A stretch of 53,483 bases of DNA from Syntrophorhabdales bacterium (GTDB taxonomy: Bacteria > Desulfobacterota > Syntrophorhabdia > Syntrophorhabdales > Syntrophorhabdaceae), in contig JAGPMK010000002.1 in NCBI GenBank assembly GCA_018052995.1, forward strand, positions 1 through 53,483, read 5' to 3'. Position 1 is the stretch's first letter; each line of letters starts with the position of its first letter. Below the pieces are notes generated by a model. It was given only the letters and a program-made list of their open reading frames with translations. It was not told the DNA's origin and did not search any database. Position numbers and translations under genes: made by a program. Positions 17,977-26,107 of this stretch are shown piece by piece.

Positions 17977-18192
17977 ATGAGGTCTGAGGGAAGGGTTGCA
18001 AGGGTTACAGAGGTTATTGCTGGTTCACCCAAGAGTTTTGAGGATGCTATAAACGTGGGCTTTAGAAGGGCAGCCAAGACTTTACGTGGTATTACTGGTC
18101 TCAGGGTTAAAGAACAGCGGGCAAGGGTAGAGGATGGCAAGATAGTGGAATATAGGGTAACCCTTGAGGTTATATTTGTCCTGGAGAGTTAA
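17977..18192 (+). CDS. dodecin, flavin-binding/sequestering protein
   Basis: A 71-residue dodecin. The family pattern is clear: VARVTEVIAGSPKSFEDAI, then a helix, then TLRGITGLRVKEQRARVEDG and a terminal beta-strand YRVTLEVIFVLE. Dodecins assemble as hollow 12-mers that bind pairs of flavins (riboflavin, FMN or FAD) and buffer them. The start has GGAGGAG 7 bases upstream. Its 3' end overlaps the convergent glycosyltransferase gene by 4 bases. Flavin storage fits the flavoenzyme-rich gene content, as inference. Confidence 0.93.
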   Translation: MRSEGRVARVTEVIAGSPKSFEDAINVGFRRAAKTLRGITGLRVKEQRARVEDGKIVEYRVTLEVIFVLES

Positions 18193-19133
18193 TCTCTTAG
18201 CCCATCTTTTTCCTGACATCCCTTAAGATGCCAGATAAAAAGCCTCCAATAATACCTGTAGCCTCTTTTTATATGTTTGTTTAAAAGTAGTAGGGGAAAG
18301 ACTGTCAAAAACATAACTGTCAAAGAGGCCTTGATAAACCTAAGAGATACAAAGGCACAATAGTAAAAGGTGCAATGGTGTTTTTTGATGAATCTATACA
18401 GGGATATATTATATTCGATTCGGCCCCTTACCCATTCTTTTGATACTGTCCTGCCCTGGAGATGGACTATTCTTGAGTGGGGAAAAAAGATAACATCACT
18501 GCCTGATGTCCTTGCCCTTACACAAAGGTCAGTCTCCTCAAGAAAAAAGAAGAATCCCTCATCAAATCCGCTAAGGGATTCAAAGGTCTTTTTTCTTACC
18601 ATAAAGGCAGCGCCTACCAATGATTCTACCCCCGTGGGACCATTAAGTACCATTTTCTTGCTCATAAATCTTTTTGGCATCATAACCTCAAGAAAAGACC
18701 TGGGGATAATCTCAAAAAGTATATTTGGCACATAGGCAAAAGATCGTTGAAGCCTCATATCATTATACACGAGTTGGGGTCCGCATATACCTACTGAATC
18801 CTCTCTGTCCATGAAATCTACCATCTTTTTCAGTTCCCCAGGGATTACAATGGTGTCAGAATTTAAAAAAAGTATATAATCGCCGGTGGTTTTGGTAGAG
18901 CCCCTATTGGCTGATGCAGCAAAGCCCATGTTTTTTTTGTTTTTTATATAGACTACATGGGGATAAGATGTCTTTATCATCTCCTCTGTGCCGTCTACAG
19001 AGGCATTGTCAACCGCTACAATCTCCCCAATGTAGGGTTGAAGAGAGTGGTCTTTTTTTATAGAATCAAGAAGATCCTTTAGGAGATCCTTTGTGTTTCT
19101 CGTTATTATTACAATAGAGGTCGTAGAGGACAT
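18189..19133 (-). CDS. family 2 glycosyltransferase (rhamnosyltransferase-like)
   Basis: A 314-residue GT-A fold enzyme. The N-terminus SIVIITRNTKDLLKDLL and VAVDNASVDGTEEMI are classic GT2; the acidic metal motif is FLNSDT, and a later acidic element is FFFLEETDLCVRAR. A hydrophobic segment near 265-290 (IKASLTVMFLTVFPLLLL) probably anchors it to the membrane. It is related to the WbbL-like rhamnosyltransferases of envelope glycan synthesis. It lies 59 bases after iorA on the same strand, so it may be the last gene of the trpB2-ior unit or simply a neighbour. Confidence 0.87.
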   Translation of the reverse strand: MSSTTSIVIITRNTKDLLKDLLDSIKKDHSLQPYIGEIVAVDNASVDGTEEMIKTSYPHVVYIKNKKNMGFAASANRGSTKTTGDYILFLNSDTIVIPGELKKMVDFMDREDSVGICGPQLVYNDMRLQRSFAYVPNILFEIIPRSFLEVMMPKRFMSKKMVLNGPTGVESLVGAAFMVRKKTFESLSGFDEGFFFFLEETDLCVRARTSGSDVIFFPHSRIVHLQGRTVSKEWVRGRIEYNISLYRFIKKHHCTFYYCAFVSLRFIKASLTVMFLTVFPLLLLNKHIKRGYRYYWRLFIWHLKGCQEKDGLRD

Positions 19134-19192
19134 CTTTTTCTCAAGATAATAATACCATCAGGATTTATGTTCAATAACATAGATGTCTGAAA

Positions 19193-21004
19193 TCAAAAAA
19201 CAATGCCCCCTTCCTTCCTATACGTAGGACATACAAAAAGACATACACCACACCTGGTGCATAGGTCATCATCTATCTTGACCTTATTATCCTCTTTGTC
19301 AAACACAAAGGCAGGACAGTCAAATAGCTTGAGACATACCCTGCATCCTGTGCAGTTTTTTTCAAGGGGAACCCCCTCAGGCATTGTCCTTCCCTTGTCC
19401 TTTGAATACAACAGACACTCTCTTCTTGCGATGACAACAGCTGGGTAGGTGGCAACCTCTTTTTCTGATGATATATACAAAAATGCCTCTTTTAATGTCC
19501 CTACCATTAATGGCACATCGTAGGGGTCTATAATCTTTAAAAACCTCACACCCATACCCCTGACAATATCCTCTATTAATAAAGGTCGGTTTTTTTCACC
19601 CTGGGCAGTGATACCTGTCTGAGGCGTTGGCTGCATCCCTGTCATGGCAGTGGTGCCATTATCCATAATGACAAGGATAAACCTTTTATTTTTACTTATG
19701 GCATCATATAATGGAGAAAGCCCTGCATGAAAGAATGTAGAATCCCCTATTGTGGCAATAATGGGTATTATCCTACCATCTTGTCTGTAAGATTCATAGA
19801 AACCTGATGCAAGGTTTAGTCCACCCCCCATATCTATACACGTATCTACTGCACCTAAGGAGGTGCCGAGGGTATAGCAGCCGATATCCCCTGGAAAGAT
19901 CGCCCCTGGAAAGGCATATCTCATGGCATAAAAAGAAGCCCTATGGGGACACCCTGCACACAGCTTAGGGGGTCTTTTGGGTATATCAATATCCTTGAGG
20001 GCATCCTCAATTGCATAATCAGGTATGAATCTCTGTTGTAATATCCCCATCTCCCCTGCAGCCCTTTCTATAATCTCCCTAATTACATTATACGTAAGTT
20101 CTCCTGCGCTAGGGACATAGCTGTTTCTTCTGCCAAGGACCTTGTCTTCATTACCTAATATAAGCTCAAGGACTGCATCTGTCTCCTCAATTACCAGTAT
20201 CTTGTCTGTATTTTCCACAAAATTAAATAGATCCTGTTTTTCTTTATTATTGATAAGCTCTCTTTGTATAGCCCATATCTTATAGACAGGAACGTCTTTA
20301 TCTAGACCTTTTTCATTAAGGACATCCATAACCACAGAGAAACACATGCCTGAGGCAACTATACCGAGCCTTGGATTTTCTCCAGCCCTAGGGCCCTCAT
20401 ACATCCCTTTTTTTACAGTATTTACAACACCCTCTTTTATGTGGAGCTCTCTTCTGCCAAGGGGATACAGGGGGACAGGTTCCCTTGAATGACTTACCCT
20501 GTGCGTGGAGCGGACAATCACAGGTATCTTTTTTTCAAAGGAATAATTAAGGGCATAGTAGGCAATATCTGCTGCCTCTGAAGGCGATGCTGGGTCAAAT
20601 ACAGGGACATTGAGAAGAAGCGAGAGGAGTCTTGTATCCTGTTCTGTCTGCGATGATTGAGGTCCTGGATCATCACAGACAACGAGCACAAGACCTCCCT
20701 TTATCTTTTCATCCCTTATGTTTAAAAAAGGGGGACAGGCAACATTCAGTCCAACCTGCTTCATCATGGCTGCTGCCTTTTTCCCTATCTGGGCAGCACC
20801 AAAGGCAATCTCAAGGCTGCATCTCTCATTTACAGACCACTCGCCATAGACGTTTAACCCCCTCCTCCTGCTAAACCCTATAATCCCGGGTAGTATCTCT
20901 GAGCTTGGGGTGCCTGGATATGCTGCTGCCAGTTCAAGCCCTGCCTCCACAAGACCAAGTGCAATCCCATGGTTGCCTATCATAACCTCTTGCTGCAGTT
21001 TCAA
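19193..21004 (-). CDS. iorA: indolepyruvate ferredoxin oxidoreductase, alpha subunit
   Basis: A 603-residue ThDP enzyme that with IorB interconverts arylpyruvate + CoA + oxidised ferredoxin and arylacetyl-CoA + CO2 + reduced ferredoxin. The order is: Pyr domain with the conserved Glu (GEWSVNERCSLE), middle domain, ThDP-binding domain with CAGCPHRASF and GDSTFFHAG...NGTTAMTG, and a C-terminal ferredoxin domain with CTGCRVC...CP and CTRCGVCLFVCP. All cofactor motifs are intact and the length is typical. The start is TTG with GGAGG 9 bases upstream. It follows iorB after 94 bases. Confidence 0.95.
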   Translation of the reverse strand: MKLQQEVMIGNHGIALGLVEAGLELAAAYPGTPSSEILPGIIGFSRRRGLNVYGEWSVNERCSLEIAFGAAQIGKKAAAMMKQVGLNVACPPFLNIRDEKIKGGLVLVVCDDPGPQSSQTEQDTRLLSLLLNVPVFDPASPSEAADIAYYALNYSFEKKIPVIVRSTHRVSHSREPVPLYPLGRRELHIKEGVVNTVKKGMYEGPRAGENPRLGIVASGMCFSVVMDVLNEKGLDKDVPVYKIWAIQRELINNKEKQDLFNFVENTDKILVIEETDAVLELILGNEDKVLGRRNSYVPSAGELTYNVIREIIERAAGEMGILQQRFIPDYAIEDALKDIDIPKRPPKLCAGCPHRASFYAMRYAFPGAIFPGDIGCYTLGTSLGAVDTCIDMGGGLNLASGFYESYRQDGRIIPIIATIGDSTFFHAGLSPLYDAISKNKRFILVIMDNGTTAMTGMQPTPQTGITAQGEKNRPLLIEDIVRGMGVRFLKIIDPYDVPLMVGTLKEAFLYISSEKEVATYPAVVIARRECLLYSKDKGRTMPEGVPLEKNCTGCRVCLKLFDCPAFVFDKEDNKVKIDDDLCTRCGVCLFVCPTYRKEGGIVF

Positions 21005-21098
21005 AATATAACCTCCATGATTGTTTTATGGCAGTAGGCACAAGGTATATATAAAACCCTTTATGCTATTTCTTGTCTCTAAAAACCTATCTCATCTT

Positions 21099-21680
21099 TT
21101 ACATTTTAACCTTATTATGTTGTTGCATGATAGACCCTGCCTCTTTATAGCCTGTCTGAAACACATCAATATTTTTTTGGAAAAACCTTTCGGCAACCTT
21201 TTCTCTTATTGTCTCGCTAAGGGAGTCATATGTGTAGGGACCAATAGAAAAGGCAGAGAAAAAACCAAGGATAGCCATATTTGATGCCTGTATCATCCCT
21301 ATTTTTCTTGCCATGCCATCGCCATCTAAGATGTATGAAGAAACGGCTCTCCTCTTCAAGAGGTCCTGGACAGGCTCAGGGATATCTGTATTCTTGCTGT
21401 TTATAATTGCAATGCCTCCAGGCCTCAAAAAACTGAGATTTCTGTAAAATTCGCTTTCCTCAAAGGCGAGGAGAATATCTGCATTCTCTCTTCCTATGAC
21501 AGGACTATTTGAATTGCCTACCTTTACGTGGGATACTACTGAACCGCCCCTCTGGCTCATCCCATATTCGTCGGATGCCATGGCATGATAGCCTGACTTT
21601 ATAGCACATTCTATGAGTATTGTTGAGGCAAGGAGCACCCCTCTTCCCCCTATGCCTGCACATAATATTTCTATTTTCAC
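21099..21680 (-). CDS. iorB: indolepyruvate ferredoxin oxidoreductase, beta subunit
   Basis: A 193-residue gamma-type (CoA-binding) subunit of the 2-oxoacid:ferredoxin oxidoreductase family. Recognisable features are GIGGRGVLLAS near the N-terminus, then YGMSQRGGSVVSHVKVG and ADILLAFEESE. It partners IorA in the heterodimer. The start is GTG at 21680 with AGGAGG 4 bases away. Here iorB precedes iorA, and the degenerate IorA-like gene lies 38 bases upstream, so three IOR-type subunits are encoded in a row. Confidence 0.93.
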   Translation of the reverse strand: MKIEILCAGIGGRGVLLASTILIECAIKSGYHAMASDEYGMSQRGGSVVSHVKVGNSNSPVIGRENADILLAFEESEFYRNLSFLRPGGIAIINSKNTDIPEPVQDLLKRRAVSSYILDGDGMARKIGMIQASNMAILGFFSAFSIGPYTYDSLSETIREKVAERFFQKNIDVFQTGYKEAGSIMQQHNKVKM

Positions 21681-21718
21681 ATGCCCTCCTTTTTATTTAA
21701 AAAATTTGGCATATTTTT

Positions 21719-22966
21719 TTATATAATACCCTGGCATAAAAAAACAGTTAACCCCTTTATGTCTCTGTATCCCTTTAAATCCTCAACCCTTGCTAAATCT
21801 ATATAGTTGCTAAAGCCACATCCATCCATAAATCCCTTTATCTCCTGCCCCTTTTTGTTTGTCATTATAAGGATTGCATAGGATGAATTATTATACAAGG
21901 TATTGACAAAGCCGGGCATACCAGAGTGGAGAAAATGGTCTTCATAGGTTAAGGCAAGGATGTCTCTGTGGGGGTCTAATTTTTTTATGCCATGGGCGAT
22001 ATTTATAGAAGAGGCAGGTCCAAGCCTATCACGGATAACCTCAAACCCAAACATATCCTCGTCATGTTTTTTAATCCTTGAAGGGGCTATGAAATGCTCT
22101 GTTCTGAGTTTTTTCCTGTCGGGTATCTGGAGCTCTATAACAGGAAATTCACCCTCTAATAGGCAGACCTCATCCATCTGCCCTATAAAGCCTTTTACCT
22201 TTTTTACAGGAAGGGGATAGATAGTGGATATATTCAGGATGCTTGTGTCCTCTTCAAAAAAGTCAAGGGATGGTTTTTTGGTTGTGATAATACCAGCCCT
22301 TCCCTTAATATCTATATTATTTCCCCTGTATGCCTCAAACTCCTCCCTTATCGCCTCTGTCTTTTGGTTTAGTAATCTGTGAAGCTCGTATCTAAAGCTT
22401 GGGGTGGCAGCCCATCTGGCAGGGTCCTTTATGAACTGGGAGACATCCATAGGGGCCACGGGGTTTGTCCTATCCATTAATGCCTGACCTTTATCTGATG
22501 ATTTTTGTCTGATATCGTCATCCCCAGTATATATCTGGAGGATTACAGGTATCTCATATCTCTCGGAGATATAGTTGCAGAACTCTATTGTCTCAGGTAG
22601 AGATTTACCCAATTCCCCTGTAATGAAAGGTAGCTTTGAGAAAGGCCCTATGGGCGTTGCATCCTGATAGGTCTCCTGGATACATACAATAAGGAGGCCC
22701 TTTTTTACCCCGGTATAGGCAGAACTCATTATAGGGTCAAGGGCTTCGTATATACCCTCTGTGGAGAATATGCAGGCTGTTCTCTTTGATGCAATGGCAC
22801 CTGCGAGGCTGAGCTCAAAGGCGATCTTTTCATTGATAGATACCTCATAATGGAATTTATCCCCATCTGCGCCCAATCTCTCAAGGGCATTGGCTATTGC
22901 CCTATTTGTAACATAGATAAGCCCTGTTCCGTTGTTAATTAATGTCTTGCATATATAATCATACAT
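21719..22966 (-). CDS. degenerate IorA-like ThDP-fold protein
   Basis: A 415-residue protein that I read as a shortened, diverged paralogue of IorA. The Pyr-like region keeps EVSINEKIAFELSLAGAIASK, matching IorA GEWSVNERCSLEIAFGAAQIG, including the conserved Glu. A middle domain follows (GRAGIITTKKPSL...EDTSILNISTIYPLP). At the C-terminus, LTYEDHFLHSGMPGF stands where IorA has IGDSTFFHAG, so the Mg-ThDP GDS motif is lost; CxGCPHR and both ferredoxin clusters are missing. It is probably a regulatory or structural subunit. The ATG at 22966 has AAGGAT 8 bases upstream; an earlier ATG at 22984 overlaps that ribosome site. Confidence 0.7.
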   Translation of the reverse strand: MYDYICKTLINNGTGLIYVTNRAIANALERLGADGDKFHYEVSINEKIAFELSLAGAIASKRTACIFSTEGIYEALDPIMSSAYTGVKKGLLIVCIQETYQDATPIGPFSKLPFITGELGKSLPETIEFCNYISERYEIPVILQIYTGDDDIRQKSSDKGQALMDRTNPVAPMDVSQFIKDPARWAATPSFRYELHRLLNQKTEAIREEFEAYRGNNIDIKGRAGIITTKKPSLDFFEEDTSILNISTIYPLPVKKVKGFIGQMDEVCLLEGEFPVIELQIPDRKKLRTEHFIAPSRIKKHDEDMFGFEVIRDRLGPASSINIAHGIKKLDPHRDILALTYEDHFLHSGMPGFVNTLYNNSSYAILIMTNKKGQEIKGFMDGCGFSNYIDLARVEDLKGYRDIKGLTVFLCQGII

Positions 22967-23041
22967 ATTCTGATCCTTCCCCATGATATGCTATTGTCTT
23001 AAGGCTTAAGACATATAACATACCTTAGTATACCTTATTTA

Positions 23042-24142
23042 TTATACCATTTTTCTTAATATCTCGATGCCCCTTATTATGTTATCTTCACTTGCTGCAA
23101 AGGATATTCTAACATTTGTTTTTTTATTAGAAAAGACACTGCCTGGTATTATGAAGAGATTTTTTTTAAGTGCCTTCTCTACAAATCTATCCCCATCCCC
23201 CCCTGGCACCTCAGGAAATATAAAATACGCGCCTTTTGGTTTTATAACATTATACTTATCCCTTAGCCCTTCATATATGAGATCCCTTTTTTTTCTGTAT
23301 GCATCAATGAGATCACCGGTATTATGTTGAAGTGCCTTAAGGGCTGCCTTCTGGGCAAAGGAGTTTACACTACTGAATACATACTGCTGCATGGTCACCA
23401 TGCATTGTATTATCTCTGTTGGTCCTGCCACATAGCCGAGACGCCATCCTGTCATCCCCCATGTCTTTGAAAAACCCCCAAATGTAAGTGCATTTTCATA
23501 TAGCGAACCAAGATAAACCCTTTTCTCCTCACTATCGTATACAAATTTGTCATATATGTCATCAGAGAATAAAAGGAGATTTTTTTCCCTTGCCACCCTT
23601 ACTATCATCTCTGATTCCTCTTTTGAGAGAACCATGCCTGTTGGATTATTGGGGCTATTGATAAGAATAACCTTTGTCTTATCGGTTATAGCAGCCCTGA
23701 GTTTCTCCTCCTTAATAGTAAAATCAGGATATGTATCTACAAATACTGGTCTGCCACCTAGAAGCATGACCTGATATTCATAGAGGACAAAATAAGGGTC
23801 TGGGATAATAACCTCATCAAGGGGATTGAGGGTTACCATCAGGGCAAGAAGTAGACCCCCTGTGACGCCTGCCGTAATTATAACATCATCGCATAATATG
23901 CCCTTATCTTTTTTAAGATGATGGAGGAGCATCTCCCTGAGCTCTGGTATGCCGCCAGAGGGCGTATACTTATTAAAGCCTGCCCTTATCCATGATATGC
24001 CCTCTTCCTTTATGGGTTCCGGTATATCGAAATCAGGCTCTCCTATGCTAAGGTTTATAGGGTCTTTAATCTTTCTTGCCATGTCGAAGATCTTTCGGAC
24101 CCCTGATGGTCTTACACTCATCACCCTTTCTGAAAGCTTCAT
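23042..24142 (-). CDS. class I/II PLP aminotransferase (aspartate/aromatic type)
   Basis: A 366-residue fold-type I aminotransferase. The PLP Lys is K226 in GGFSKTWGMTGWRLGY. Other PLP contacts are AGVTGGLL, SPNNPTGMV (NPTG) and FSDDIYDKF. The C-terminal Arg for carboxylate binding is in NVRISFA. Its neighbours (IorAB, TrpB2) suggest aromatic 2-oxoacids such as indolepyruvate as substrates, but sequence alone does not prove this. Start 24142 follows GAGGAGG and shares one base with the stop of the 81-aa gene. Confidence 0.9.
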   Translation of the reverse strand: MKLSERVMSVRPSGVRKIFDMARKIKDPINLSIGEPDFDIPEPIKEEGISWIRAGFNKYTPSGGIPELREMLLHHLKKDKGILCDDVIITAGVTGGLLLALMVTLNPLDEVIIPDPYFVLYEYQVMLLGGRPVFVDTYPDFTIKEEKLRAAITDKTKVILINSPNNPTGMVLSKEESEMIVRVAREKNLLLFSDDIYDKFVYDSEEKRVYLGSLYENALTFGGFSKTWGMTGWRLGYVAGPTEIIQCMVTMQQYVFSSVNSFAQKAALKALQHNTGDLIDAYRKKRDLIYEGLRDKYNVIKPKGAYFIFPEVPGGDGDRFVEKALKKNLFIIPGSVFSNKKTNVRISFAASEDNIIRGIEILRKMV

Positions 24143-24387
24143 CAAACCTCCTCGTCATGCTGTTTTATCTTATTCAGGCACTCTATTATCCGCTCGAGCT
24201 TGTTTTTTGGCAGACCCCCAAAGACCCTTTTTATCTCATCCTCAGTAAATCTTAGCCCGAGGAACCTCTCAATGTTGAATCTGTTCTGCCAGCACCCTAC
24301 TATATTTTTGCATGGTAACCCATCATTTAGGGACATGCAATAGGAAAATTCTATTACACTACCCATCTGTATGCAATATATTTCCAA
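24142..24387 (-). CDS. small conserved-looking cysteine protein, unknown function
   Basis: An 81-residue protein that I do not recognise. Cysteines are C5, C17, C26 and C32 in the first half (CIQMGS...SYCMSLNDGLPCKNIVGCW) and C69 near the end. The second half is a charged helix (FTEDEIKRVFGGLPKNKLER). Four spaced cysteines could hold zinc or an iron-sulfur cluster. TTG at 24387 is chosen because AGGAGG lies 5 bases before it; the ATG at 24366 has no ribosome site and would lose C5. Its stop overlaps the aminotransferase start, so it is translationally coupled to it. Confidence 0.6.
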   Translation of the reverse strand: MEIYCIQMGSVIEFSYCMSLNDGLPCKNIVGCWQNRFNIERFLGLRFTEDEIKRVFGGLPKNKLERIIECLNKIKQHDEEV

Positions 24388-24461
24388 AAAAACCTCCTGG
24401 TATATATAAACTACAGCCTATAATGCCAAAGACTCCAGGCCATAGATTGATTTACTGTTAT

Positions 24462-25823
24462 TTATCTGGGTTTTGGGAATCTCTCCAGGTCCTTCATAAG
24501 TCTTGTTATCTCCTCATCAGGCAGCTCAAAATTTTCAAGCCTTCCTGCCATGTATGCATCATATGATGCAAGGTCTATGACGCCATGGCCGCTCCAATTC
24601 ATAAGGATAACCCTTTCTCTCCCCTCTTCCCTTGCCTTTTTTGCCTCATCGATTACGCATGCAATGGCATGGTCTGTCTCAGGGGCAGGTATGAAGCCCT
24701 CTGTTCTCGCAAATGTGATGCCTGCGGCAAATGTCTCGAGCTGTGAATATGCCCTTGCCTCTATAAGCCCGTCAAGTAAAAGCCTGCTCACAAGGGGTGC
24801 CATGCCGTGATACCTGAGCCCCCCTGCATGGATGGGCGCAGGGACAAATCCATGGCCTATAGAATGCATGGGAAGTAATGGCGTTGTCTCTGCTGTATCA
24901 CCAAAGTCATACACATAGGGTCCCTTTGTAAGGGTAGGGCATGACGTAGGCTCTGCGGCTATTATCTTTATCTCCTTCCCGTTTATCTTATCCCGTATAA
25001 ATGGAAATGCAATCCCTGCAAAGTTACTACCCCCTCCAACACAGCCAATCACCACATCAGGATACTCCTCTACCAATGCAAGCTGCCTCTGTGCCTCAAG
25101 CCCGATTATGGTTTGATGCATCATCACATGGTTTAGAACACTGCCGAGGGAGTATTTTGTATCCTTTGAGTTTACAGCATCCTCTATTGCCTCACTTATG
25201 GCTATACCAAGACTGCCAGGATGCTCTGGATCCATCTCATAAAATTTTCTTCCGGCATTGGTTTCATTGCTTGGGCTTGGGATACATCTGCCGCCCCATA
25301 CCTCCATCATCACCCTCCTGTATGGCTTCTGATTATAGCTTACCCTGACCATATATACCTTAAGTTCAAGGCCAAACTGATGACAGGCAAAGGCAAGGGC
25401 GCTACCCCATTGTCCTGCCCCTGTCTCTGTGGTGAGCCGTTTTGTACCAAATATTTTATTGTAATATGCTTGGGGGATGGCTGTATTGGGCTTGTGGCTC
25501 CCTGGAGGGCTTACACCCTCATTTTTAAAGTAGATCCTTGCTGGGGTTCCAAGAAACCTCTCAAGTCCATATGCCCTGTATAGGGGTGTGGGTCTCCATA
25601 TGAGCAACCTTTCTAAAACCTCATCAGGTATGTCTATATAGCGTTGTTGTGATACCTCCTGTTCTATGAGGTTCATGGGGAATATAGGCGAGAGCATATC
25701 TGGTGTAATTGGCTCACCCGTTGCAGGGTTAAGGGGTGGCGGCAGTGGATTGGGCAGGTCAGCCTGGATATTATACCATGCCCTAGGCATATCGTCTTCC
25801 CTTAAAAAAATCTTTTTTTCCAT
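24462..25823 (-). CDS. trpB2: tryptophan synthase beta chain 2 (TrpB2)
   Basis: A 453-residue TrpB2-type PLP enzyme that condenses indole and L-serine to L-tryptophan without a tight TrpA partner. The PLP Lys is K111 in [32 protein letters not shown] carries the catalytic Glu region, and [14 protein letters not shown] the phosphate-binding loop. The long N-terminal extension and GQW (versus GQH in TrpB1) fit TrpB2. The ATG follows AGGAGG. No trpA, trpC or other trp genes are present. It is preceded by a trp attenuator, which supports tryptophan as its true product. Confidence 0.95.
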   Translation of the reverse strand: MEKKIFLREDDMPRAWYNIQADLPNPLPPPLNPATGEPITPDMLSPIFPMNLIEQEVSQQRYIDIPDEVLERLLIWRPTPLYRAYGLERFLGTPARIYFKNEGVSPPGSHKPNTAIPQAYYNKIFGTKRLTTETGAGQWGSALAFACHQFGLELKVYMVRVSYNQKPYRRVMMEVWGGRCIPSPSNETNAGRKFYEMDPEHPGSLGIAISEAIEDAVNSKDTKYSLGSVLNHVMMHQTIIGLEAQRQLALVEEYPDVVIGCVGGGSNFAGIAFPFIRDKINGKEIKIIAAEPTSCPTLTKGPYVYDFGDTAETTPLLPMHSIGHGFVPAPIHAGGLRYHGMAPLVSRLLLDGLIEARAYSQLETFAAGITFARTEGFIPAPETDHAIACVIDEAKKAREEGRERVILMNWSGHGVIDLASYDAYMAGRLENFELPDEEITRLMKDLERFPKPR

Positions 25824-25853
25824 ATCTTGTCCTCCTATGTTATTTTAGTTAAT

Positions 25854-25890
25854 AAAAAAGGGGTCATGAGTTTTAAACCCATGGCCCCTT
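25854..25890 (-). terminator. second terminator-like hairpin before trpB2
   Basis: Reading the minus strand, AAGGGG (25890-25885) pairs with CCCCTT (25863-25858). The inner stem continues with one mismatch and one G-U around a short AA loop, and six T follow. It lies between the attenuator and the trpB2 ribosome site, so transcription must pass two stop signals in series. Confidence 0.65.
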
Positions 25891-25894
25891 AAAC

Positions 25895-25952
25895 AAAAAA
25901 AGCCACAGGCGGTGTGAAACCGCCTGTGGCATGTTGTCTACGGTTTCACACC
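25895..25952 (-). promoter_or_regulatory. trp transcription attenuator of trpB2
   Basis: On the minus strand, region 2 (25952-25941, GGTGTGAAACCG) starts at the leader stop codon. It pairs perfectly over 12 bases with CGGTTTCACACC (25922-25911), forming an antiterminator. The alternative pairing GCCACAGGCGGT (25930-25919) with ACCGCCTGTGGC (25913-25902) is a perfect 12-bp terminator followed by seven T (25901-25895). A weaker GTTGT/ACAAC pairing can mask region 2 when no ribosome is present. The two folds are mutually exclusive, as in the classical trp leaders. Confidence 0.92.
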
Positions 25953-26008
25953 TATAACAACTGCCACCACCAGTTTGTGTTTACTTTTATTAAAAGATTA
26001 TACATCAT
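25952..26008 (-). CDS. trpL: trp leader peptide with three consecutive Trp codons
   Basis: An 18-residue leader peptide, MMYNLLIKVNTNWWWQLL, ending in TAG at 25954-25952. The three adjacent TGG codons occupy 25972-25964. When Trp-tRNA is scarce, a ribosome stalled there would cover the region 1 side and leave region 2 free to form the antiterminator. When Trp is plentiful, the ribosome reaches the stop codon, masks region 2 and lets the terminator form. Either of two adjacent ATGs may start it, and its ribosome site (AAAGAAA) is weak. Confidence 0.9.
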   Translation of the reverse strand: MMYNLLIKVNTNWWWQLL

Positions 26009-26017
26009 AATGTTTCT

Positions 26018-26047
26018 TTTTTAGCACATTGGCGTATTTTGTGTCAA
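26018..26047 (-). promoter_or_regulatory. candidate promoter of the trpB2 leader
   Basis: On the minus strand, TTGACA (26047-26042), an 18-base spacer and TAAAAA (26023-26018). This would start RNA only a few bases before the leader ATG. An alternative is the perfect TATAAT at 26081-26076, which lacks a good -35 but would give a more normal leader. Which is used is undecided. Confidence 0.4.
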
Positions 26048-26107
26048 TATCTTTTTTTTAGAATTTAGTCTGTTGATTATAACATCCCTGTATGTTACAA
26101 ATAACCT

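Noticed and set aside
24388-24461. Internal promoter between trpB2 and the 81-aa gene (TTGGCA-17-TATATA)
   Set aside because: Transcription would begin within or after the ribosome site of the next gene, so it is unlikely to serve that gene, although it is not excluded.
25001-25583. Two plus-strand frames of 115 and 120 residues
   Set aside because: They are antisense shadows of trpB2 with low-complexity, His/Ser-rich translations.
25824-26107. T-box leader before trpB2
   Set aside because: No T-box core sequence was found, while a translated Trp-rich leader with alternative stems explains the region fully.
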